A stretch of 54,725 nt of DNA, from contig BJGZ01000015.1 in assembly GCA_014191195.1 (NCBI GenBank), positions 1 to 54,725 on the forward strand, in the 5' to 3' direction. The stretch is from Chlorobiota bacterium. Lineage in GTDB: Bacteria > Bacteroidota > Ignavibacteria > Kapaibacteriales > UBA961. The notes beneath the pieces are model-generated. The model saw only the letters and a list, made by a program, of their open reading frames with translations, had not been told where the DNA came from and made no database searches. Below are positions 35,801 to 43,692 of the stretch, piece by piece. The number at the start of each line of letters is the position of its first letter. The stretch's first letter is position 1. Made by a program: the position numbers and the translations under genes.

Positions 35801-36487
35801 TGGTTGAACACCAACATGCTTATAGCCAGCTCTTTGAATACCATTATTTACTAGAAGAACATCTAGATCTCCGTCTAAATCATAATCTAAAAAGGTTGAT
35901 TGAATGCCATTTGCAATTATTTGCAAACCAAATTCTTTGGCTTTATCTATAAAGATACCTTTGCCATCATTGATATATAATTTATTGGTATCAAAATTAT
36001 ATTTGGTGACATAAATATCTAAATCTCCATCTCCATCAATATCAACCATCGTAGAACCAAAGCATGAACCTGCAGAATCAGTAACTCCAGCAGATTCAGG
36101 AGCTTTTTCAAAGGTTAAGTTTCCTTTATTGATAAAGAGAGTATTATACCCTTTAAATGAGGTTAAATAAATATCTAATAAACCATCACCATTAATATCC
36201 CCAACAGAAGTACCGCCGCTTGCTATTGTAAACAGACGACTTTGCTTTTTCATTTCAGAAGGCCCAGGTGTCAAATTCAAAAAATGAATTCCTGATATAT
36301 CGGGAGAAATTTCTTGAAATACTTTGATATGTTCTTTTTTTAGGGGTGTCTTTGTAACAGTTGGCGATTTAGCTTTGCTTTGGGCAAATGCGTTAAATGT
36401 GAAAGAATTGATAAGTATTAAAATGAAACATGCGCACAACAATGTGCTAATTACATTTTTTTCTACTCTGTGTTCAAATTGAATCAT
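32882..36487 (-). CDS. CRTAC1-family FG-GAP/VCBS repeat protein with ASPIC/UnbV domain
   Basis: A 1201-residue exported protein (signal about 1-36, ending FAQS). Two sets of FG-GAP/VCBS beta-propeller repeats flank a central ASPIC/UnbV domain. Ca2+-binding loops of the type DINGDGLLDIY recur throughout (DIDGDGDLDIY, DYDLDGDLDVL, DFDNDGDLDMI, DKDGDIDLFIGG). The ASPIC domain is at about 545-625 (GIGAKIIVKTGN ... WPGGAQQTLQ). A shorter C-terminal strand region closes the protein. No T9SS tail was recognised. Such proteins are common in the FCB group and are thought to be surface adhesins or scaffolds. A small lipoprotein gene follows at 1 nt. Confidence 0.9.
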   Translation of the reverse strand: MIQFEHRVEKNVISTLLCACFILILINSFTFNAFAQSKAKSPTVTKTPLKKEHIKVFQEISPDISGIHFLNLTPGPSEMKKQSRLFTIASGGTSVGDINGDGLLDIYLTSFKGYNTLFINKGNLTFEKAPESAGVTDSAGSCFGSTMVDIDGDGDLDIYVTKYNFDTNKLYINDGKGIFIDKAKEFGLQIIANGIQSTFLDYDLDGDLDVLLVNNGIQRAGYKHVGVQPMMMRNNGNNTFSDFSDSCGIDHKGFGLSATSSDINNDGWPDIYIANDFEEKDYLYINKKNGTFERMTKAQLPHTVMFGMGNDIADFNNDGLMDIIAVDMLPETHVRLNTQFDNFTTFNSTFDSSQFIQNTLQLNRGNGRFSDIAQMSGIDATEWSWSVFFADFDLDGNKDIFVANGLKWDVMDKDFNRLGITHDKMEQISKEAMKAASDSAQIKGDIRAMAETFDIGNLIRQVNRTRVPNYLFRNNGDLTFKKVSDEWGMDIPYNTCSSAYADFDNDGDLDMILNTIDSTAVLYKNTMMESGNHHYLQVQCIGNTPNTKGIGAKIIVKTGNTVQTVQLTSTRGFASGIAAIAHFGLGVNVIADELTIIWPGGAQQTLQKIKADQTLILKQADASKVEQKPLDITPLLKEITAKDSGAISLLHKENDFDDFYNERLLPNQLSVNGPSLASADIDGNGLDDIVIGGPQGFPLQIFYQNKEGVFSQAKVQNIFANDSMYEDQSILLFDVENDGDIDMYVASGGNEDAAQNPSLMFDRLYLNDGKGSFTKGILPEMPVSKSCVIGSDFDKDGDIDLFIGGRNIAGNFAKQTRSYLLLNNQGFFTDVTEVLAFPLLNPGHVKSALWSDYDKDGDPDLLVVGDWMKILVLQNNSGVFSDKSLSAGIDTSSGMWNSINGGDIDNDGDIDYIVGNVGTNTRYNEPNEQNPFVLYTADFDDNGSTEYIQGYYENGILYPSRVSNSIIGQMPTLRRKFVNFDDIAPASLSVLVGGDSVLKNALYSKAAHGRSIVLINNGNGKFTWKDLPIISQISPVFGTILEDINEDGNLDIIHAGNFYGPDREMWRFDAGVGQVLLGNGKGEFSPLSVLESGFYVPGEARAALTVPLKDKNEVHLIIASCKNKVQTFQKRLSNGSKIIGIDPKKKINKAIVQFKNGQKRLAEFYMGSGYYSQSSQYVLVNKDVKEITFMNGETIISTLKY

Positions 36488-36568
36488 TGTATTGTTTTAT
36501 AGGTATAGAATTTTGAAGAAGCGAAAACTAATAATATTTTTAAGCTCATCAAAATGTAATTGTATAAC

Positions 36569-38194
36569 TTATTCTAAATCAATTTTAGTTCCAAAAACCT
36601 GTGGTTTCGAATAAGCATGTCTTTTAATCAAATCAAATGAATAATTGGTTGATAGTACTATCCCATTGCCTGATATATTATGAGTATTAATAGCATATTC
36701 TAGTCTTAATAATGGTAAATCATATCGTAAACGAGAAAATGCTGGCAGCACAATTATCCCGGCTCCAATTGAGTTTGACCATGTAGATAAAAACAGAGAA
36801 TTACCTTTATCCCATACAGTTCCAGCATCACAAAACAAAGTAAAACCAAATTCGAAACCATATAAAGATTCTTGTAGAAGATGTCTTAATTCCAAAGAAC
36901 TTATAATTCGATTATCGCCTATTCTACTATTTGCTTTTAAACCACGTATTCCAATATCATTATCTAATATTTGTTGTCTAAATGCATCCCAATTCCACAC
37001 TGATGTTTGTTGTATCCTTGCAGCTAATAAAACCCCTTGATTGATCATAAAATGAGCCAATCCTTCAAATTCTAATGCTGTATTTATAGCCAAACCAGTA
37101 TTGAGTCCACTACCTGCGGAAAGTTTACCATACATATATAATTTATCATTAAGCATTAAACTAGACTGTTCAACAGAACCACCTACATAATAATATCCCT
37201 CTTGATTTTTAGGAATAACTCTACCCAAAATTGCAGATCCCCATGCTCCTAAGGGTATGTCAACTCCATCAATATGTTTAGTTTTATCAGCCAAAGAGGA
37301 AAAGGAAATAAGCAATTCAGAAGTATTATCGAAAGCTCTTTTCATATATGCTGCATCTTGTCTATCAGCAAATTGATAAGCACCTTTTACGGTAAAATAT
37401 AAATTATCTTGTCTAGGTAAAAGCCAAGTGGTCCAGCCCTCTAATGAATAGGAAGAAAAACCCTTTTTTACAGCAGTTTCATTGGTAAATACAAAATCAC
37501 TTCCATGTGAATAATCATAGGACATACCATAGCCAAGACCACCTTGTGGATATATATTTTTTTGCAAAGAAACACCAATACTGGAAACTACGCTATGGGT
37601 TAATACATTTGTTTCTAGAGTAAAGTTATCGAGTATATCATTCCATTTTCCCCAAAAAGCAAGTTCATTTCCGATAGAATTTTCTGTTCTATGCCTTACT
37701 CTTAGATAGCTTTGAATAAAATCACCCAAAATCACATTTGTTTTGGAGAATGGTCCAAAAGATAGAATTCCTCCACCATATTGAGCATCTAATCCAACTG
37801 AATTCACATCTGGAACTTGCTTAGCTTTTATATAAAGCTGTATGTATCTTTGATCGAAGGTATCTGTTTCAATTGCTATTGATGAAAATAGTGAAGTTGC
37901 TCTAAGTGCTTTTTCTGCTCTAGACCATTCTAACTCAGAAGAATTATCCCCGATTTGTAATCCACCAATTGTAGAAAAATGTGCATCGGACAAAGTACTA
38001 GAAAACATAGATCGCCATTCGGGAATGTAACCTGTCTTTTGTATACTTGTTCTTTCTATAATTATTGAATCTATCATGAGTTGTCCAAAAGCAGTGTTGT
38101 TTTGTATTAAGCACAAAGCACAGAGCATTGGAAACCAAATCACTTTTTTTATGTTATTAAGCATTATATAGTATTTCATAAATAAGAATTGCAT
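36569..38194 (-). CDS. Omp85/BamA-like outer-membrane barrel protein with one POTRA-like domain
   Basis: A 541-residue protein with an export signal (about 14-38; alternative ATGs at M6 and M11). A single POTRA-like domain is at about 50-130 (IGGLQIGDNSSELEWSRAEKALRATSLF). A beta-barrel follows with Omp85-like signatures: GDNRIISSLELRHLLQ and the FCDAGTVWD strand near the C-terminus. It is much shorter than BamA (five POTRA domains), so a TamA- or patatin/FhaC-like accessory barrel is more likely. It lies 81 nt upstream of the CRTAC1 gene on the same strand and may export or insert that product (inference). Confidence 0.65.
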   Translation of the reverse strand: MQFLFMKYYIMLNNIKKVIWFPMLCALCLIQNNTAFGQLMIDSIIIERTSIQKTGYIPEWRSMFSSTLSDAHFSTIGGLQIGDNSSELEWSRAEKALRATSLFSSIAIETDTFDQRYIQLYIKAKQVPDVNSVGLDAQYGGGILSFGPFSKTNVILGDFIQSYLRVRHRTENSIGNELAFWGKWNDILDNFTLETNVLTHSVVSSIGVSLQKNIYPQGGLGYGMSYDYSHGSDFVFTNETAVKKGFSSYSLEGWTTWLLPRQDNLYFTVKGAYQFADRQDAAYMKRAFDNTSELLISFSSLADKTKHIDGVDIPLGAWGSAILGRVIPKNQEGYYYVGGSVEQSSLMLNDKLYMYGKLSAGSGLNTGLAINTALEFEGLAHFMINQGVLLAARIQQTSVWNWDAFRQQILDNDIGIRGLKANSRIGDNRIISSLELRHLLQESLYGFEFGFTLFCDAGTVWDKGNSLFLSTWSNSIGAGIIVLPAFSRLRYDLPLLRLEYAINTHNISGNGIVLSTNYSFDLIKRHAYSKPQVFGTKIDLE

Positions 38195-38292
38195 AGGTTT
38201 TCACTACTTTGCAATAAGTAAAAGTAATAAACTTTTTTTAGCATTATACGTCTCAGACTTCTATTAATTTTTACTAAACTAATCTTGAACCT

Positions 38293-41200
38293 TTGAAATT
38301 TACCCGTTTACATATTGTTTTTAGATGTTTAGCTATTATTCTGTGTTGTTTTATTCAGAATTATACTACGCTTTCACAAGTAGCTGGAAGCAGCAAGGGC
38401 AAAGATTTTTGGTTAACTTTTATGCCAAATGTCCATAGAGGCGTAGGAGCAGCACCAGGGACACAAGAAGAAGCAGAAAGAAAGACTGATTCTTTATATA
38501 TATTTATTGCTTCAGAAATTCCCACCAAGGGATCTATTGTCTATCGAGATATTAATCGACGCGAATTTACACGCAGTTTTACGATTAACAATCCTAATGA
38601 GATTTATACATTTAGCGTTTTATGGGAGAACTTTGAGTTACAGGGTTTTAATACAAGCAATCAATTATTAGCAAATGGCGGGCAAACAGAGAAAATTGCA
38701 GCTCAATATTTTCATATTATAAGTGAACAAGATATTACAGTGTATGCTCTTAATCAAGCTTGGACAACTAGCGATGCATTTTTGGTATTGCCACGTCCAG
38801 CTTTAGAAAGAGATTATATGATAATGAGTTATCCTACAGATAATGTTTTAGATGATAGAAGAGGAGGGCTTTCTGCCGGAACAACGCCTTCCCAATGTGC
38901 TATTATTGCAGTAGAAGATAATACCCGCATTACTATCGATCCATCTGCTCCATTATTATTATCCGGATTAAATCCTTCTCCTATAGTGCTAAATAAGGGT
39001 GATGTCTATCTAATTCAAGCATTACCTTCTTTATCTAAAGATTATGATTTAACAGGCACAAGTATTAACTCTTCAAAACCAATAGCTGTTTTTGCAGGAC
39101 ATCAAAGAGCCAGAATTCCATGGGAAGCAAGTGATCAATTAAATTCTAGGGATTGTCTTGTAGAACAAATGGTACCAACTGCAAATTTTGGAAAAAGTGC
39201 CTTTTTAACTCCATATCCATTACCTTCTGGGGCCTCTCCTATTGGATGGGATGTATATAGAGTATTAGCTGCCTTAGACAGCACAGCTATTTTTGTGGAT
39301 TCCATTAAAGTTGCTACTTTGAATCAGGGACAGTATTTCACAGGAGTTTTATCAAGAGCTGCTGAAATTTATAGTAATAAACCATTTATGGTGGCTCAGT
39401 ATAAAAAAACTTCAAGCACATCAAATACTGGGCTTGCTAATAGCGATCCTTTTATGATGATTATTCCTCCTTTCGAGCAATTCCTTACTAATTATAGATT
39501 TGTTAGTGCCCAAGCTGTTCAATTAAATGGTGATGGCCGGCCTTCTAAGGTGTATAATTATCAATATGTCAATGTTGTGGCCCCTCAGAATGCAATAAAT
39601 TCGGCTGTTTTAGATGGTACTTTAATTCCTTCTACTTCTTTTTCAAGAATTGCTAAAACTAATTTTTATTATGCCACTATTAATATTAGTGATGGTGTGC
39701 ATTCTATTAGTGCAAAAGAACCAATTGGCATTTATGTATATGGATATGGTCCTGCCAATTCTTATGGATATATCGGTGGAATGAGTTTTACACTCTTTGA
39801 TTTTCATTCTCCATCATATAATTCTAGAAGAGAATGTTCTTTTATCAAGGGGATGGTATTTGACACATTAGCTGGTGATTCTCGAATTGCTTCTGTAGTT
39901 AATATTGCAGATTCTCAAATTAATACTTCTGTTTCTATTGCTCCTTTTACAAAATATGCCGATTCTGTCTCATTTGATGCTAGTTTAATAGACCCATTTA
40001 AAGATGGTTATTTTGTGATAGCAGCCCAAGATTCTGCTGGTTATAATTCCATTAAAAAGTTTGCTATTCCTGGTTTTACTGTTAGACTAGCTGGCAATGG
40101 CATCCCATTAATAATCGATCAGGAAATTCCTGTTAAAAAGTCTTTTTGCTTTCCCATTACATTAATTAATGAAGGGAATTTCTCTCAAACAATAAGTTCG
40201 GCTGATTTTTTAGGTTTAGATAAGAATTTTACAATATCAGGAACAAGCTTCCCTATCAATTTACAAAGCGGTGGTACAAAAGAAATTCTTATTTGTTATA
40301 AAGCAGACAGTACAGGTGATTATAAACAGACCTTATCTCTAGGTGATACTTGTAGAAGCCGTACAATTGCTGATATTACTTTTCGGGCTAAGGCAGATTC
40401 AAAACCACCTGTAATTATTTCATCTGCAGCCGATTGTGGCTTGCCTGCTATTATTACAATAAAAGATGATGGAATTACAGATTCAGGATTAGAATTTGTA
40501 GGTTTTATAGATTCACTTACAGAAAATTGTGATTATACTATTAAAGGAAATGGTTCTTCATCCACAGTTTCTATCAATGTTAAAGACCCCTATCAAGATG
40601 CTAATTATACATTAATGGTTAAAGATTCAATTGGAAATATATCTATCATCAGTGATACTATTCCAGGTTTAACTATTAGCATCTCATTGAAAAATGGTAC
40701 TCTAGCAGATGATTTAATTTATGATACCACTTTATTAGGTAATACGATATGTGATACTATCATCATATTAAATTATGGTAGATATGGAATTAATTTTCCA
40801 AGTTTATTTATGATGAATAATATTGCTTTTTCTATCCCACCAGAGCAATTACCTATTAGATTATCTCCTTTAACTGAAACAAGAATTGCAGTGTGCTACC
40901 ATCCAATAGAGGCAATATCTGCTTTAGATACAATTGATAGAGACACCTTAGCATTTTATTATTCTTGTGCTTCTAAATTTCTTCCATTATCTGGCAAAGG
41001 AATATCAATTCAATCCGAGAATACATCGCAATGTGATATACAATTAAAATTTAATATTGCGAAGTTGCCCGGATTAATGTCTTTACCCAATCCTCATCCA
41101 ATTATTGATATTAGCAAAGTAGATTTTGGGATTCTTACAGCTGGTAAAACAGTATTACAAATTCGTTCTGTATTTAATAATACTCATCCTATAGTTTTGG

Positions 41201-41331
41201 CACATGGTGTTATGGAAAGTGGTCATTATCAAGCTTCATTCTCTTCTCAAGATCTTCATCCTGGGATATATCTATTAGAATTATTATCTGCAGATGGATA
41301 TTTTCATATGCCGATAATCATTAATCCTTAA
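38293..41331 (+). CDS. Secreted IgGFc-binding-domain protein with degenerate T9SS-like tail
   Basis: A 1012-residue protein translated from a TTG start. The first ATG is out of frame, and the hydrophobic signal begins at once (LHIVFRCLAIILCCF). An IgGFc-binding-like N-terminal domain spans ~30-510 (GKDFWLTFMPN, IIAVEDNTRITID, GHQRARIPWEASDQL). Two related beta-sandwich modules follow at about 510-600 and 705-800, separated by choice-of-anchor-D-like strands. The C-terminal ~80 residues resemble a T9SS tail (QASFSSQDLHPGIYLLEL) but are less typical. The 3' end overlaps the next, convergent gene by 11 nt. It is probably a surface or secreted adhesion protein; function unknown. Confidence 0.8.
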   Translation: MKFTRLHIVFRCLAIILCCFIQNYTTLSQVAGSSKGKDFWLTFMPNVHRGVGAAPGTQEEAERKTDSLYIFIASEIPTKGSIVYRDINRREFTRSFTINNPNEIYTFSVLWENFELQGFNTSNQLLANGGQTEKIAAQYFHIISEQDITVYALNQAWTTSDAFLVLPRPALERDYMIMSYPTDNVLDDRRGGLSAGTTPSQCAIIAVEDNTRITIDPSAPLLLSGLNPSPIVLNKGDVYLIQALPSLSKDYDLTGTSINSSKPIAVFAGHQRARIPWEASDQLNSRDCLVEQMVPTANFGKSAFLTPYPLPSGASPIGWDVYRVLAALDSTAIFVDSIKVATLNQGQYFTGVLSRAAEIYSNKPFMVAQYKKTSSTSNTGLANSDPFMMIIPPFEQFLTNYRFVSAQAVQLNGDGRPSKVYNYQYVNVVAPQNAINSAVLDGTLIPSTSFSRIAKTNFYYATINISDGVHSISAKEPIGIYVYGYGPANSYGYIGGMSFTLFDFHSPSYNSRRECSFIKGMVFDTLAGDSRIASVVNIADSQINTSVSIAPFTKYADSVSFDASLIDPFKDGYFVIAAQDSAGYNSIKKFAIPGFTVRLAGNGIPLIIDQEIPVKKSFCFPITLINEGNFSQTISSADFLGLDKNFTISGTSFPINLQSGGTKEILICYKADSTGDYKQTLSLGDTCRSRTIADITFRAKADSKPPVIISSAADCGLPAIITIKDDGITDSGLEFVGFIDSLTENCDYTIKGNGSSSTVSINVKDPYQDANYTLMVKDSIGNISIISDTIPGLTISISLKNGTLADDLIYDTTLLGNTICDTIIILNYGRYGINFPSLFMMNNIAFSIPPEQLPIRLSPLTETRIAVCYHPIEAISALDTIDRDTLAFYYSCASKFLPLSGKGISIQSENTSQCDIQLKFNIAKLPGLMSLPNPHPIIDISKVDFGILTAGKTVLQIRSVFNNTHPIVLAHGVMESGHYQASFSSQDLHPGIYLLELLSADGYFHMPIIINP

Positions 41332-41860
41332 TTGTTATTTCTTTACCAGAAATAATTAATATAGATATATGATATAATGTAAGTCCCAAGCCTAAACCTG
41401 CTGCTATCAATGCAGTTGCTGAATAATATCTGTGATATTGTCTAAATTGTTGAATAATAGCCTTTTCATTTTCTAAAATAGTATCAAAACTAGTTATTGA
41501 TTGGGTAAGAGTGAACATTGTATTATGAATATATATTCCATAAAAAAGAAATAGAATCATAATAAAACTGATAAATGCTATATGTATATTTCTTTCTTTA
41601 GAAATTAATTTATTCTTGCATATAATAAAGCCACCGAGCATCATTAAAATAGATATACCTTGCAATATTCTAAATTTAATCAGGATAGCTTGATTTACCA
41701 TTCCTGCTAAATCTTTGCTTGGTAATATTGTAAATAATGTAGGCGCAACACAATAACCAAACATTATTAAGCTTCCAACAAAAATGGCAATGCCACAAAT
41801 TAAAAAAAATGAACCTATAATGAATTTCTTTATTTCTGTTTTATTTTCAATTAATATCAT
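41321..41860 (-). CDS. DUF4149-like integral membrane protein
   Basis: A 179-residue protein with four transmembrane helices (~15-38, 62-80, 92-112, 143-165). The segment GYCVAPTLFTILPSKDLAGMVNQ between helices 1 and 2 and the following ILIKFRILQGIS are reminiscent of DUF4149/TMEM205-type proteins. Function unknown. Its start codon lies 13 nt from that of the divergent DsbA-family gene, and its 3' end overlaps the IgGFc-domain gene by 11 nt. Confidence 0.6.
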   Translation of the reverse strand: MILIENKTEIKKFIIGSFFLICGIAIFVGSLIMFGYCVAPTLFTILPSKDLAGMVNQAILIKFRILQGISILMMLGGFIICKNKLISKERNIHIAFISFIMILFLFYGIYIHNTMFTLTQSITSFDTILENEKAIIQQFRQYHRYYSATALIAAGLGLGLTLYHISILIISGKEITIKD

Positions 41861-41873
41861 TTTTTAATTTTAT

Positions 41874-42587
41874 ATGAATTTCTTTATTCTGTTATTTATT
41901 TCTTTATTGTTTTTTACAAGCAATATAAATATATCTCTTGCTCAGAACTCTAGTAAAAAACCGACACTAATATATGTATTCGATCCTTTATGTGGATGGT
42001 GTTATGGGTTTTCTCCAGTAATTTCCAAAATTGCTTCATCCTATAAAGATGTACTATCAATTGAGACCGTGTGTGGTGGTATGATCACTGACGATCAGAT
42101 AGGTTTTATCAAACAAAAAGCTCCTTTCTTAAAAAAGGCAATAGCATTAGTTACTCAACATACAGGGGCAAAATTTAGCCGATATTTTATCGATACTGTG
42201 ATGCTTGATTCTTCTAGAATTATGACTTCTGTACAAAGTTCTATTGCAATAATGATTTGCAAAGAAATGAAGCCTGAATCCTTATTATCATTTATAGAAG
42301 AATTACATAAATACATATATGTAAAAGGAATAGACATGGCTAAAGATGAATCATATCTAGAATTAGCAAAACAATTTTTAATTCCTGAAAAAGAATTTTT
42401 ATTAAAGATGAAAAATATAAAATATAAAAATGCAGCAATTAAAGAATTTAATAAAGCAGAACAATTAGGGATTTCATCATTCCCTGCTTTATTGTTAAAC
42501 AATAATGGAAAAGTTACAGTCATTTCTAATGGTTATAAATCATTTCAAGAAATAGAATTGTCTTTACAATTAGAAATGAAAGAATAA
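41874..42587 (+). CDS. Exported DsbA-family thiol:disulfide oxidoreductase
   Basis: A 237-residue thioredoxin-fold protein of the DsbA/FrnE type. It has a signal peptide (1-24, ISLAQ), the active site DPLCGWCYGF (C40-G-W-C43) and the cis-proline loop SSFPALLLN near 205. The helical insertion between them fits the DsbA fold. The protein should act in the periplasm in disulfide formation or reduction of exported proteins. No DsbB is nearby. It is divergent, at 13 nt, from the DUF4149-like gene, so promoter elements must overlap coding sequence. Confidence 0.88.
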   Translation: MNFFILLFISLLFFTSNINISLAQNSSKKPTLIYVFDPLCGWCYGFSPVISKIASSYKDVLSIETVCGGMITDDQIGFIKQKAPFLKKAIALVTQHTGAKFSRYFIDTVMLDSSRIMTSVQSSIAIMICKEMKPESLLSFIEELHKYIYVKGIDMAKDESYLELAKQFLIPEKEFLLKMKNIKYKNAAIKEFNKAEQLGISSFPALLLNNNGKVTVISNGYKSFQEIELSLQLEMKE

Positions 42588-42680
42588 ATCAGGGTATAAG
42601 CGTACTAAGTATATAATATGTAATATCTATCATATTTATATAGTGTAATTTGTTGGAACTACACATTATGAGGGATAATT

Positions 42681-43613
42681 ATGATATTAAGATTATTACT
42701 ATTGTTTATATCACTGATATTACTGGGATCTTGTGATAAAGTGATTCATAAAAATGGTGCTAGGGCAGAGAATGCATTAGATTCTATGATAGAACAATAC
42801 TCTTATCCAGAAAACGATAATTTTACTTCAAAAAGAGTCAATAATAAAGAGGATATTATAGGAAATTGGGTAGGCTCATTTAATGTCCCACAACCGTATA
42901 TGAATGCTTATATATTTGATGATGGCAGACAACCTTGGCATATTGAAGATAAGATAAATATATCGATACAGAATATAGAAGAAAATAGAGTAGATGGAAT
43001 AAGTATAATTGCAGGCACTGTCAGACCATTAAAAGGGACAATTCAAGAGACAGAAAATGGCTTTGAAATAATATTGGTAGAGCCTGGCAGGGAGCAATAT
43101 GACGGTACATATCATTTATTTCTAGATAGCAGAACATCGATGATCAGGGGTACTTGGCTTGCATATAAAGACATCGTATTAAAGGAAAGAAATCTATCAT
43201 TAAAGAAAAGATTTTTTAATTATAATCCATTAATACCAATGGAAAGAGTTTCTATAAGAAATGATATTTCATTATTTAGAAATATAAGAATGAGGTCTGA
43301 ATACAGAGAGTTATATCATGCAATTAAGAGTCATTCACAGCAAGTATATGAAATTAACCCAAGTATATCAATAATCGACCCATATGAGGCTGAAAGTTTA
43401 TCCGGAAATGATTTAATGTTATTAAGAAATATCATTTTTGCAAAGCATGGATATGCATTTAAGAAAAGGCCATTACGCATTTATTTTGAGTCTCAGCCAT
43501 GGTATATACCAGTTTCTACAAATGTTAAAAATGAATTAACATATATAGAAAAAGAGAATATCAAGACAATATTACGATATGAGAAGTATAATGAATATCA
43601 TTCTGATTACTAA
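42681..43613 (+). CDS. YARHG-domain lipoprotein
   Basis: A 310-residue lipoprotein (lipobox LLGSC, C18). A beta-rich region covers ~50-170 (IIGNWVGSFNVPQPYMNAYI), resembling the lipid- or sugar-binding sandwich that often precedes YARHG domains. The C-terminal YARHG domain at about 235-305 has LSGNDLMLLRNIIFAKHGYAF and ESQPWY. YARHG is an extracellular domain of unknown function. A possible Shine-Dalgarno (GAGGG) precedes the ATG. It stands at the edge of the AT-rich lipoprotein cluster but on the opposite strand. Confidence 0.85.
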   Translation: MILRLLLLFISLILLGSCDKVIHKNGARAENALDSMIEQYSYPENDNFTSKRVNNKEDIIGNWVGSFNVPQPYMNAYIFDDGRQPWHIEDKINISIQNIEENRVDGISIIAGTVRPLKGTIQETENGFEIILVEPGREQYDGTYHLFLDSRTSMIRGTWLAYKDIVLKERNLSLKKRFFNYNPLIPMERVSIRNDISLFRNIRMRSEYRELYHAIKSHSQQVYEINPSISIIDPYEAESLSGNDLMLLRNIIFAKHGYAFKKRPLRIYFESQPWYIPVSTNVKNELTYIEKENIKTILRYEKYNEYHSDY

Positions 43614-43692
43614 AGATAAATCAGAATTATAAATCTCAAATCGAAATTATCCTCATCAGATAATTATATCAAGTTATCAATATTTGTTTATA

